Part shown: positions 17,046 through 24,013 of the stretch, piece after piece
Layout: each line of letters begins with the position of its first letter
Position numbering within the stretch: position 1 is the first letter of the stretch
Assembly: GCA_009594995.1 (NCBI GenBank)
Contig: VOPR01000019.1
Span: 1-51,019 of the forward strand
Source of the DNA: Nitrospira sp.
GTDB taxonomy: Bacteria; Nitrospirota; Nitrospiria; Nitrospirales; Nitrospiraceae
Direction: 5' to 3'
Length of the DNA: 51,019 nt
Position numbers and translations under genes: made by a program
Notes under the pieces: generated by a model
What the model saw: the letters and a program-made list of their open reading frames with translations, nothing else
Database searches by the model: none
What the model was told of the DNA's origin: nothing

Positions 17046-17104
17046 AGCTATGATCTATTCGTCTAATATATTGTTTTCATATGAGTCATAGCTTTTAGCT
17101 ATAG
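17046..17104. promoter_or_regulatory. Inverted and direct repeats between the hemoglobin and lysR genes
   Basis: AGCTATGA (17046-17053) is exactly inverted as TCATAGCT (17086-17093), centres 40 bp apart, and AGCTATAG recurs at 17097-17104. The DNA between is very AT-rich, unlike its surroundings. The layout suits a LysR-type recognition and activation site pair acting on the divergent genes. TATAGT at 17100-17105 could be a -10 for lysR. Confidence 0.5.
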
Positions 17105-17122
17105 TAGGTTGGAAGGGGTTCC

Positions 17123-18064
17123 ATGGAGCTGCGTCAACTCGAGTATTTCATTGCCGTGGCAACCCACCAAAATTTCAGCCGGGCCGCGGAGCATGTCCAC
17201 GTCTCACAACCGTCGCTCTCGATTCAGATCGGCGGTCTCGAGAAGGAATTAGGGACGCGGCTGTTTGATCGCCTTGGACGCAAAGTCGTTCTGACTCAGG
17301 CGGGCGAACTGTTCCATGTTCATGCAGAACGGGCCTTGCGGGAATTGGATCAGGCGGAGCAGGTGGTTCATGAGCTGCTCGGAGCCAAACGCGGGCGCCT
17401 GGTAGTCGGCACGCTCTCAACCGTGAACTCCTATCTGATCGCGCCGCTCGTCTCTCGCTTCAAACAACGCTTTCCCGGCATCCACCTTCAAGTGCACGCC
17501 CAGCCCTCTTCCGACATTGTCAGCGGGCTGCTGGCGCATCGTCTGGATATCGGAATTTGCCTGCTGCCGCTCACGCATCCGCAGGTCACGACGGTGCCGT
17601 TGTTCGAAGAACGATTGGCCCTCATTGCTCCGGCAAACATGAAGTTCGGAAAACCTCGCGCCCGCATGCAGGATCTGGGGCGGCTTCCCCTGGTTCTGAT
17701 GCCGGTGGACTACTGCCTGCGCAAAATGGTCGAAGCCGAATGCGCCAAGGCAGGCGTTCATCCGCAAGTCGTGCTGGAAATGAGTTCGCCTGAAGGCATT
17801 CTCCAGGCTGTAGCGGAAGGAACCGGCGCGACGATTCTCCCCGAACTCTACGTCCGGACTCGCCTTCCGGCGGCAAAGCTACAAGTCATCGACCTCTACG
17901 ATCCCACTCCTCGGCATACGGTCGGACTCGCATACCTCACGAAGCGGTATCGCGGACCGGCTGCGGAAGAGTTCGCCGCGCTCTGCGAGACCACCATGCG
18001 AGACCTGCAATCCGCATCCAAGCAGGCTCCGTCCGGCACGCGCCGCAAACGAACAGCCTCCTGA
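17123..18064 (+). CDS. LysR-type transcriptional regulator
   Basis: A 313 aa DNA-binding regulator. The winged helix-turn-helix fills residues 1-60 (MELRQLEYFIAVATHQNFSR, then HVSQPSLSIQIGGLEKELG). A linker helix (65-88) follows, then a periplasmic-binding-protein-like effector domain with RGRLVVGTLSTVNSYLIAPL and a GILQAVAEGTGATILPE segment. The tail is basic (SGTRRKRTAS). The effector is unknown. LysR regulators usually control a divergent neighbour, here the truncated hemoglobin lipoprotein, and the shared 180-bp region has matching inverted repeats. Confidence 0.9.
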   Translation: MELRQLEYFIAVATHQNFSRAAEHVHVSQPSLSIQIGGLEKELGTRLFDRLGRKVVLTQAGELFHVHAERALRELDQAEQVVHELLGAKRGRLVVGTLSTVNSYLIAPLVSRFKQRFPGIHLQVHAQPSSDIVSGLLAHRLDIGICLLPLTHPQVTTVPLFEERLALIAPANMKFGKPRARMQDLGRLPLVLMPVDYCLRKMVEAECAKAGVHPQVVLEMSSPEGILQAVAEGTGATILPELYVRTRLPAAKLQVIDLYDPTPRHTVGLAYLTKRYRGPAAEEFAALCETTMRDLQSASKQAPSGTRRKRTAS

Positions 18065-18126
18065 GGCTGCATACCCATCCCGCCCGGCATCTCCATACGG
18101 GCCTCTCAAACAGCCGAGAGTAGCCG

Positions 18127-18164
18127 GTCCGATCTTGAAAGTCGGACGGCCCGTTGGATAGAAT
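18127..18164 (+). promoter_or_regulatory. Promoter with an inverted repeat around the -35 box
   Basis: TTGAAA (18135-18140) and TAGAAT (18159-18164) are each 5/6 to consensus with 18-nt spacing, about 88 bp before the start of the exported-protein gene. GTCCGA (18127-18132) and TCGGAC (18142-18147) form an inverted repeat that brackets the -35, as an operator would. Confidence 0.55.
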
Positions 18165-18251
18165 GCCCTGTTGCCTGACCCTCTCCTCTTCCATTCGGCA
18201 GGTAATGTTCCAACAGTCCAAGCCCTAAGCCTGTGTTTTAAGGAGGCATTC

Positions 18252-18782
18252 ATGATGCAGCGCAAGCGGACGTTCACAGCTTTGATGACCACGCTGGGGT
18301 CCCTATGCCTCGCTGCCATGGTAACTGCCGAGCCCTATGAACTCAGCAAAAACGACCTGACCGATCCCAAGGGAATTGCGAGCCAGGACGTGTCGCTCTT
18401 CGGAATCAAGTTGGGGGATGATGAAGCGAAGGCGCTCGACGGGTTAGTGAACGAAAAGATCCCGGGCATCAAAGCGGAGCAGGAAGCCACCTTCATTTTC
18501 CTGCTCGATCAACGCAAACCGACCGGTCCGATGGCCGGCGTCCGGGTGCAGGACGGCAAAGTCGACCTGATTTTCATCAATAATCGTTTTGCCTTTAAGA
18601 CGCGCGGCATCTTCCGCAATGTCCTCAACAGCGAAAGCCCGGATGACGTGCGCAAAATTTTAGGCAAAGAAGACTACGGCGATGAAAACGTGATGGGCGC
18701 CCTGCTGGCCTATGACAAGCAAGGCTTCCAGGTGAATTATCTGGGCAAGGACGTCAACATCGAGTTCTCACTCCCCCACTAA
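18252..18782 (+). CDS. Exported protein of unknown function, 176 aa
   Basis: The N-terminus has a basic head and hydrophobic core ending near MVTAEPY, a signal peptide. The mature part begins YELSKNDLTDPKGIASQDVS and includes FGIKLGDDEAKALDGLV, similar in style to small periplasmic proteins that monitor gene-scale calcium or cell-wall status, but I assign no family. There are no cysteines in the mature region, so no heme or disulfide. Start ATG 18252 has AAGGAGG 5 nt upstream; the next codon is also ATG. A near-consensus promoter about 80 bp upstream indicates an independent transcript. Confidence 0.68.
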   Translation: MMQRKRTFTALMTTLGSLCLAAMVTAEPYELSKNDLTDPKGIASQDVSLFGIKLGDDEAKALDGLVNEKIPGIKAEQEATFIFLLDQRKPTGPMAGVRVQDGKVDLIFINNRFAFKTRGIFRNVLNSESPDDVRKILGKEDYGDENVMGALLAYDKQGFQVNYLGKDVNIEFSLPH

Positions 18783-18853
18783 CCTCGCGTCTCGCGCTTC
18801 CGCCGCGCCCGGCTCCACTCTCTCACAGCTTCGATTTCTCGGCACCGCCAAGA

Positions 18854-18934
18854 CGAGTCGCACTCCCGGCCGGCAGCCGGACGTCATGGTGCCAGCCCCG
18901 CTGAAAGTGAGGCCGGCACAGACGAAGCGACTCG
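18854..18934. other. Structured intergenic element between convergent genes
   Basis: CGAGTCGC (18854-18861) pairs with GCGACTCG (18927-18934). Inside it GCCGGC (18869-18874) can pair with GCCGGC (18912-18917), leaving a 37-nt G/C-rich centre. The element lies between two genes that converge. It may be a bidirectional terminator-like structure or a small structured RNA. No U-tract is evident. Confidence 0.35.
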
Positions 18935-18950
18935 AGCTATAGACAGAGAC

Positions 18951-19880
18951 TTAACGGGCCAGAGCGGCGCGGCTATCACTGAGCCGCAGACCGTAATTGA
19001 TGAGGCTGGTCGCCGTGTTCCAGCGACGCTTGGAGTTGAGAATCACGAGCAGCAGATCGCTGCCATCCTGAGAGACTTTCGCGATCAGGCACCGGCCGGC
19101 CTTGGACGTGAACCCTGTCTTGACCCCCTGCACGCCAGGAATTCGACCGAGCAGCCTGTTGGTGGTGCGCAACACGTAGGCGCGATGCTCATTGATCGGC
19201 ATGATGATCTCCCGCTCTTCGCGGACCAGTTCTTTGAACACGGGGTGGTGCAAGGCGATCTCGCTCAGCTTGGCCAAATCTTCCGCCGTGGAATAGTGTT
19301 CAGGCGCATCGAACCCGCAGGCGTTGCTGAAATGGGTATTGTGCAATTCGAGCGCCGCAGCCTTCGCATTCATCAGATCAACAAATCGTGCCTCATCGCC
19401 GCCGACATGCTCGCTCGCCGCCAGGCAGGCATCATTGGCGGACACGATCAACATTGCCTTCAGCAAATCTTCGAGGCGAAAAATCTGTCCCGTCCGCAGA
19501 CGCAAGTGCGTTTTATGCGCGCGGGCGGCCTTCGGGCTGACCGTCACTTCGTCGTCGAGATGGCCGTACTCCAAGATCACCAGGGCAGACATGATCTTGG
19601 TGAGGCTCGCCGGTGACAGCCGCTTTTCACTTTCGAACTGGTAGAGCGTCGTGCCGGTCTTCAATTCCTTGAGCAGAATGCTGTGCGCCGGAACGTGCCG
19701 CCACCGGAGGCTATGGTGCGCTTGTTTGGCCGACGGAACCGGCCTGGGATCGTAGGGAACCGTAATGACCTCGTCATCGACATCGCTGTCAATGGCCAGG
19801 GCCTGCCCGCTCCACATGGCGAAGACGAGGGAAAGGATTGCAAAGCCACTCACCGGCCATATCCGATGTGAACGGTTCAT
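18951..19880 (-). CDS. D-alanyl-D-alanine carboxypeptidase (PBP5/6-like, S11 family)
   Basis: Trims the terminal D-Ala of peptidoglycan pentapeptides in the periplasm. A signal peptide ends near GQALA (residue 29). Catalytic motifs are SLTK (Ser92-Lys95), SAN (147-149) and KTG (254-256, in GVKTGFTSKAG). At 309 aa the chain stops soon after the transpeptidase-like domain, so the C-terminal beta domain and amphipathic membrane anchor of DacA/PBP5 are missing, as in DacD-like or PBP7-like short forms. A zinc-ribbon gene lies 46 bp upstream on the same strand. Confidence 0.92.
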   Translation of the reverse strand: MNRSHRIWPVSGFAILSLVFAMWSGQALAIDSDVDDEVITVPYDPRPVPSAKQAHHSLRWRHVPAHSILLKELKTGTTLYQFESEKRLSPASLTKIMSALVILEYGHLDDEVTVSPKAARAHKTHLRLRTGQIFRLEDLLKAMLIVSANDACLAASEHVGGDEARFVDLMNAKAAALELHNTHFSNACGFDAPEHYSTAEDLAKLSEIALHHPVFKELVREEREIIMPINEHRAYVLRTTNRLLGRIPGVQGVKTGFTSKAGRCLIAKVSQDGSDLLLVILNSKRRWNTATSLINYGLRLSDSRAALAR

Positions 19881-19926
19881 GCGGAATGTCTATGCTTTCT
19901 TGTGACGAGCAGACTGACTCTGACGG

Positions 19927-20115
19927 TCACAGGGTATAGGTTTCTCGAACCTTCGTGCCACGCACACTGCTGGCAATGACCTTATGGAAAAACCGGAGCA
20001 AGTCGGCCAAGTCAATCCAGAACCCGCAGTTCAAACAGCGCGCATACAGTCGGCGATTCATGAGCGTGTAATGCCGCTCCACCATCATGAATCCTTTGCA
20101 TTTCAGGCAGTGCAT
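19927..20115 (-). CDS. Small zinc-ribbon protein, 62 aa
   Basis: The N-terminus MHCLKCKGFM and the later ARCLNCGFW supply two CxxC pairs about 28 residues apart, a typical zinc-ribbon arrangement. The remainder (DLADLLRFFHKVIASSVRGT) is an amphipathic helix. The ATG at 20115 puts the first CxxC at residues 3-6; the frame continues upstream without a good start or likely coding sequence. Function unknown. It precedes the carboxypeptidase gene on the same strand. Confidence 0.6.
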   Translation of the reverse strand: MHCLKCKGFMMVERHYTLMNRRLYARCLNCGFWIDLADLLRFFHKVIASSVRGTKVRETYTL

Positions 20116-20194
20116 AGCCCGACCGTTGCCCCTTGGAATTGATTGCGTGGACGTCTCGGCGCATCTCAAACCGATACCAACGTCATCACTCTGT

Positions 20195-20395
20195 TTAGCG
20201 GAGACGATTGAGGATAAGGGCGAGGCAGCCGGCCAACAACCCACCCCCGAAGATCGTGGTACTGAAGGAGAGGATTGCGCCGGAACTTCCCATCGGGTTG
20301 GTCCCCGACACCAGATCGCGCACCCCGCCTTGAACCATTAAGACTGCCAGCGTCGTCAGGCAGCCCATGCTAAACCACCACAAAAACGATCGCAC
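20195..20395 (-). CDS. Small membrane protein with two hydrophobic segments, 66 aa
   Basis: Two hydrophobic helices (about 3-24, SFLWWFSMGCLTTLAVLMVQ, and about 40-63) are joined by a polar loop (RDLVSGTNPMGSSG). Translation would begin at GTG 20395 with a run of G 4 nt upstream as ribosome site. No family recognised. It lies 80 bp upstream of the zinc-ribbon gene, same strand. Confidence 0.45.
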   Translation of the reverse strand: MRSFLWWFSMGCLTTLAVLMVQGGVRDLVSGTNPMGSSGAILSFSTTIFGGGLLAGCLALILNRLR

Positions 20396-20535
20396 GAGCC
20401 CCCGCCGTCTGATCGCAGAAATTGGCGCGGACCCTTGTCCGGCGACCTTTTCGAACTCTATCCGAGCCCTATCGAGGTGTCAAGCAAACTGCCTGTCTCC
20501 TCATCGGTTGAACCAGCACAAATCTGAATGGCTCG

Positions 20536-21735
20536 TTACTGTGGCGTGCCGCCGGTCGGGACCTGCCCTTTTCGCCCGTGGTGCAAAAACACGGAGACGC
20601 TGGCGGCTCCGTTATCGGCCGTCACCAATCCCGGCTCCTCCGTGTTCTCGACGGACACCCGATAACTCGCCACCGCAAAAGGACCGTTCTTCGTGCGGTA
20701 GTTGCGCGGCGGATAGTGGAACGTGCCGTCGCCGCGCCCGAACAAAATCGACAAGTCGGTGGATTGCAAATTGACGATCGCCACATCGTCGATGTGGTCG
20801 CCGTCGAAGTCATGGGCCACGCCGAAATTGGGGCTCGCATCGGCGCCGGAATCTTTTCCCGGCTGGAACGTCCCGTTGCCGTTGCCAAGGAAGGTCGTGA
20901 AGCTATCCCCTTCGCCATTGATGACCAGGAGATCCGGCAGGTGATCGTTATTGAAGTCGGCAAAACTCACACCGAGCGGACGACGGCCGGTTTTGTAGTC
21001 TTTGGGATCGCGGAACGTTCCGTCGCCGTTGCCCATCCACACAGAGACGGCGCTCAACATCGGCCCGCCGTTCGTCACCACGAGATCCGGCTTGTTGTCT
21101 TGATTGAGATCCTTCAGGGCCACAGAGGTGGGAGTATCGCCGTATTCATATTGCGCCCCTGGCCGAAACTCTCCGCGGGCACTCCCGAGAAAAATCTTCA
21201 CCTTGTCGTTGCGCAAGGCCACGGCTAAATCGGGATGTCCGTCACCATTCACATCCTGACTGGAGATGGACACCGGCGCGCGATGCACCGGGTACTGCGG
21301 ACCTTCATCGAACTTCCCATTGCCTCGCCCAAACAGGATGGAAACTTGATCTCCGCCTGAACAAGCCAGCGCCACGTCGAGTTGATCGTCGTGGTTGAAG
21401 TCGTTGAGAGCGAGCGAACGGGGCTCTTGGCACACCTTGACCTGCACCTGGTCCCGAAACGTCCCATCGCCGTTGCCGAACAGCAGCGAAATCGAGTTGC
21501 TTGAAATGTTGGTCGTAATGAGATCGGTGATCTGATCCCGATTGAAGTCAGCCGTCGTCACGGTCGTGGGGTTCTTGCCGACCGGATAACTCTCAAAATA
21601 ATAGAAGGGATCCGGGGGAACGTACGGATCAGTTTTCGAGCAGGCGAAGAACAGGGGCAAGCCGGCCACAAGAGCCAAAGCGACTCGAAAGACAGACGAA
21701 TTCTTGATGACACAGGGGTTGATGGTCATAGCCAT
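20536..21735 (-). CDS. FG-GAP/VCBS repeat lipoprotein
   Basis: A 399 aa exported protein made almost wholly of FG-GAP (VCBS) repeats, which fold into a beta-propeller with Ca2+-binding loops. A signal peptide ends with LFFAC (Cys32), a probable though imperfect lipobox. The repeat unit recurs about seven times in the pattern DFNRDQITDLIT ... FGNGDGTF (for example DFNHDDQLDVALACSGG, DVNGDGHPDLAVAL and DLNQDNKPDLVVTNGG). Such proteins mediate adhesion or act as scaffolds at the cell surface; the ligand is unknown. The ATG at 21735 or the in-frame ATG at 21729 may be the start. Confidence 0.85.
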   Translation of the reverse strand: MAMTINPCVIKNSSVFRVALALVAGLPLFFACSKTDPYVPPDPFYYFESYPVGKNPTTVTTADFNRDQITDLITTNISSNSISLLFGNGDGTFRDQVQVKVCQEPRSLALNDFNHDDQLDVALACSGGDQVSILFGRGNGKFDEGPQYPVHRAPVSISSQDVNGDGHPDLAVALRNDKVKIFLGSARGEFRPGAQYEYGDTPTSVALKDLNQDNKPDLVVTNGGPMLSAVSVWMGNGDGTFRDPKDYKTGRRPLGVSFADFNNDHLPDLLVINGEGDSFTTFLGNGNGTFQPGKDSGADASPNFGVAHDFDGDHIDDVAIVNLQSTDLSILFGRGDGTFHYPPRNYRTKNGPFAVASYRVSVENTEEPGLVTADNGAASVSVFLHHGRKGQVPTGGTPQ

Positions 21736-21920
21736 CCTGGTGAAAAAAGCATGACATTCCGGCCAAGTCCATGCTTCGCCGCTCCCAATCCATATACGTT
21801 GAGCGGAGTATACAGAGCCCCCTCCTGCTTCGCAACGAAAGCCGTGGCGTTGGTCGAGTTCTCTGTAGCCTGACCCTATAGCCTCCCGAATGGGCTCTAT
21901 CGCCTAGGCCTTTCGCCCCT

Positions 21921-21950
21921 TTGAAAACTTGGAAAGCCTTAGGCTACAAT
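21921..21950 (+). promoter_or_regulatory. Sigma-70 promoter
   Basis: TTGAAA (21921-21926), an 18-nt spacer, and TACAAT (21945-21950); both hexamers are 5/6 to consensus. Transcription would start near 21957, 20 nt before the ATG of the 108-aa protein gene. Confidence 0.65.
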
Positions 21951-21976
21951 GCGGACCAAGTGTGGAGGAGGTGCCC

Positions 21977-22303
21977 ATGAGCAAGAAAGTTACGATCCCT
22001 TTGTCGATGTATGGCGTTGCGGAAGTGCTGAAGTGGTGTATTGATCGCAATAACGGCCGTGTGCCGGGAGTCGATACAGAAGGGTTCAAGCATATGCAGT
22101 CCCTTTTGGCCGAGAAACCCACGTCGAACGACTATCTGGCGCTCGATCAGTTCTGGAAGAAACAAGTCGCATTGGAATTGACGGAAGACGAGGTTTCGAC
22201 CATTGACCGTTGCCTCTACGACATTCCGAACTTCGACAACGAACCGCTGCCCCAGATTCGCCACAAGTTCTGGCCCCAAGCAGCCGGCGTCGCAGCGCAT
22301 TAA
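21977..22303 (+). CDS. Hypothetical protein, 108 aa
   Basis: A soluble mixed-charge protein with no recognised domain. It starts MSKKVTIPLSMYGVAEVLKW at ATG 21977 with GGAGGAGG 5 nt upstream, a very strong ribosome site. A single Cys occurs in the N-terminal helix (WCIDRNN) and another near the C-terminus (DRCLYDIPNF). It has its own near-consensus promoter and a hairpin 35 bp after the stop, so it looks like a well expressed single-gene unit. Confidence 0.68.
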   Translation: MSKKVTIPLSMYGVAEVLKWCIDRNNGRVPGVDTEGFKHMQSLLAEKPTSNDYLALDQFWKKQVALELTEDEVSTIDRCLYDIPNFDNEPLPQIRHKFWPQAAGVAAH

Positions 22304-22337
22304 GCGATCCACCCGGTTCAACCTCTGTCAATCTGAG

Positions 22338-22372
22338 ATTCCACCCGCAAGCGCGGAGCTTGTGGGTGGAAT
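22338..22372 (+). terminator. Hairpin after the 108-aa protein gene
   Basis: ATTCCACCCGCAAGC (22338-22352) pairs with GCTTGTGGGTGGAAT (22358-22372), 15 bp with one G-U, around a 5-nt loop. No U-tract follows on the plus strand. It lies 35 bp beyond the stop and is the likely 3' end of that transcript. The rest of 22304-22651 holds the small frame at 22411-22566 and the second terminator. Confidence 0.55.
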
Positions 22373-22410
22373 GCATAGCGGCGCCTCATGAGCTAAAATC
22401 GTGAGCACGT

Positions 22411-22566
22411 TCACTTCGCCTTTTTCTTCTCCCATTTGTGTGACTCCTGTCCGGTAAGTCGGTCATAACCTGGCCAGCTGTCACCCTCACCTTGCTTTGC
22501 CCGCTCCTGGTAACCGCAAACCGAATACATTTCGCCACAGGAACAACGCTCTGGAACTGTAAGCAA
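22411..22566 (-). CDS. Possible small ORF or gene remnant, 51 aa (doubtful)
   Basis: On the minus strand a frame from TTG 22566 (or ATG 22530, 39 aa) encodes PERCSCGEMYSVCGY, then DSWPGYDRLTGQESHKWEKK and ends at TGA 22411. The Cys-rich start and the non-random, Lys-rich end look protein-like. The frame stays open upstream through the terminator hairpin. No good ribosome site precedes the ATG. It could be a real small zinc-binding protein, the tail of a degraded gene, or chance. Confidence 0.28.
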   Translation of the reverse strand: MLTVPERCSCGEMYSVCGYQERAKQGEGDSWPGYDRLTGQESHKWEKKKAK

Positions 22567-22603
22567 GAGAGCCGCCCTACACCGAAGTGCAGGGCGGCTC
22601 TCT
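22566..22603 (-). terminator. Strong terminator of the supraoperon
   Basis: AGAGAGCCGCCCT pairs with AGGGCGGCTCTCT (13 bp). After one mismatch a CAC/GTG extension closes a loop that reads UUCG on the minus strand. It lies about 50 bp after the PCP_red gene stop and is followed by TTGCTT on the minus strand. It probably ends the long minus-strand transcript. Confidence 0.75.
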
Positions 22604-22651
22604 AGGATTTCATAATGACGCGGATTGCTCCGCTCGGTGGCGAAGAGGCGA

Positions 22652-23647
22652 CTACAGTGACCCCTCGCCCTTGAGGAACTTTCTGAATCGCCCCATCAAT
22701 TCGGCGCCGAGGGTGCCGCCTTCCGGCTTTTTCACCTCCGGGTCGCTGAAATGCGAGCGGATCTCCTGCAGGCGTTTTTCCGCCTGATCGTTGCCTTGCA
22801 ACCGCTTAGTCTTCTGAAGCGCGGTGTCGAAGGCATCGAAGGTCAGCTCGTTATAGCCGAACGAACGGATGCGCTTCACGGCCTTCATCATCGCTTGATT
22901 GCGGAACGTGGTGAGATGGTCGGAATCGACTTCTTTCAGACCCAGCTTGCGGGCTCGACGTTCGGCCGCCTTGCGGATCCCGCTGCGCACAAAATCCGGC
23001 GAGGTTTGCAAGCGCTTCCAGGCTTCATCGCTCCAGCCCACGCGCTCCTGCGGGGCTTCCCACAGTTGCACTGCGGTCTGCTCATCAATCCTGGTCAGGC
23101 CCTTCTCCCGCGCCATCTCTTCGGTATCATGCCGGATCATGTCGCTCACGAAATCCATCGCGATCGGCGGCGACTCCTTGATCTTTTGCTGGAGCAACGC
23201 CAATGCCCCCTCGGTCCATTCCAGGGGCGCCGCCTCTTGCTCGCGAATCTCCCCGAGGGCTTCGACCTTTTCAAACAGATCGACATTCACCTCCATGTGA
23301 CCGCCCTTGCGGGCAATCTCATCGGCGATCTGCTTGATCATCCCGCGCATGAACTCCGGTACCGCGGCCAACCGCTCCTTCGCCGCAGCGGTCCATGGCA
23401 GTTGGCCTTTGGCCATCTGGTCGGCAGCTTCGGCCATGCCGCCTTCGCCGCCCATGGTCCCCATCATTTGGCCCTTGAACTGTTCGAGAATTTCCTCGGT
23501 GATTTCGGCGTAGCCCAGTTCGCGCGCCTTTTTCTCGGCTAAGCGGCGCACCATTCCGCGCAAAAACATCGGCGCGCGCTCCATACGCTTGAGCGCACCG
23601 TCACTCCACCGGACCTCAGGGGCTGCTATATTTGACGACTCTGCCAC
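22652..23647 (-). CDS. Protein of four PCP_red-like modules
   Basis: A 331 aa cytoplasmic protein built from repeats of the small helical domain found at the C-terminus of the light-independent protochlorophyllide reductase B subunit (PCP_red, BchB/ChlB). Modules are at about 14-58 (WSDGALKRMERAPMFLRGMV), 85-130 (WTAAAKERLAAVPEFMRGMI), 144-196 (WTEGALALL, the most diverged) and 205-275 (WSDEAWKRLQTSPDFVRSGI). Each has the pattern W(S/T)xxAxxRLxxxPxFxRxxI followed by a helix and a short strand. There are no Fe-S or catalytic partners, so a chlorophyll role is unlikely. It follows an HU/IHF gene by 13 bp at the end of the supraoperon. Confidence 0.8.
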   Translation of the reverse strand: MAESSNIAAPEVRWSDGALKRMERAPMFLRGMVRRLAEKKARELGYAEITEEILEQFKGQMMGTMGGEGGMAEAADQMAKGQLPWTAAAKERLAAVPEFMRGMIKQIADEIARKGGHMEVNVDLFEKVEALGEIREQEAAPLEWTEGALALLQQKIKESPPIAMDFVSDMIRHDTEEMAREKGLTRIDEQTAVQLWEAPQERVGWSDEAWKRLQTSPDFVRSGIRKAAERRARKLGLKEVDSDHLTTFRNQAMMKAVKRIRSFGYNELTFDAFDTALQKTKRLQGNDQAEKRLQEIRSHFSDPEVKKPEGGTLGAELMGRFRKFLKGEGSL

Positions 23648-23660
23648 GGCATCACTCCTG

Positions 23661-23939
23661 TTACTTATTGAGTAATTCCTTCAGTTCCTTGCCCGCCTTG
23701 AAGAATGGCACACGCTTGGCCGGCACTGCAACCGTCGCTCCGGTCTTGGGATTGCGGCCTTCCTTCATGCGCCTGGCGCGAAGACGAAAGCTCCCGAACC
23801 CCCGGATCTCCGTCTTGTTGCCGTTTCGCAGGGAGTCGCGAATACAATCGAAAATCGTGTTCACCACGATCTCCGCCTGCCGCTTCGTCAACGTGGTGAC
23901 CTGCTCCGATACCCGTTCGATAATCTGCGCTTTGGTCAT
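23661..23939 (-). CDS. HU/IHF-family nucleoid DNA-binding protein
   Basis: A 92 aa histone-like protein that bends DNA as a dimer. It has the full HU/IHF fold: the N-terminal helices MTKAQIIERVSEQVTTLTKR and the DNA-binding arm signature GFGSFRLRARRMKEGRNPKTG, followed by KRVPFFKAGKELKELL. The position after cmk-rpsA and the chain length recall ihfB of Proteobacteria, where ihfB follows rpsA, but here sppA intervenes. IHF-beta versus HU cannot be settled from sequence alone. GAGGAGAGGG precedes the ATG. A second, different HU gene is at 48158-48430. Confidence 0.92.
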   Translation of the reverse strand: MTKAQIIERVSEQVTTLTKRQAEIVVNTIFDCIRDSLRNGNKTEIRGFGSFRLRARRMKEGRNPKTGATVAVPAKRVPFFKAGKELKELLNK

Positions 23940-24013
23940 CGTCCCTCTCCTCGTGGGTGGGGCTTACGCACGGCTGAATTGCTGCGTCGCCATACTGGTG
24001 ATGTTCCGGCCGC

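Noticed and set aside
22304..22651. CRISPR array or mobile element remnant, suggested by two strong hairpins
   Set aside because: The hairpins differ in sequence, are not regularly spaced, and no cas or transposase gene or target-site duplication is seen; they fit terminators.
22652..23647. Chlorophyll biosynthesis locus suggested by the PCP_red modules
   Set aside because: No bchN/bchB catalytic region, bchL or other tetrapyrrole gene is near, and the modules stand alone, so photosynthesis is not supported.
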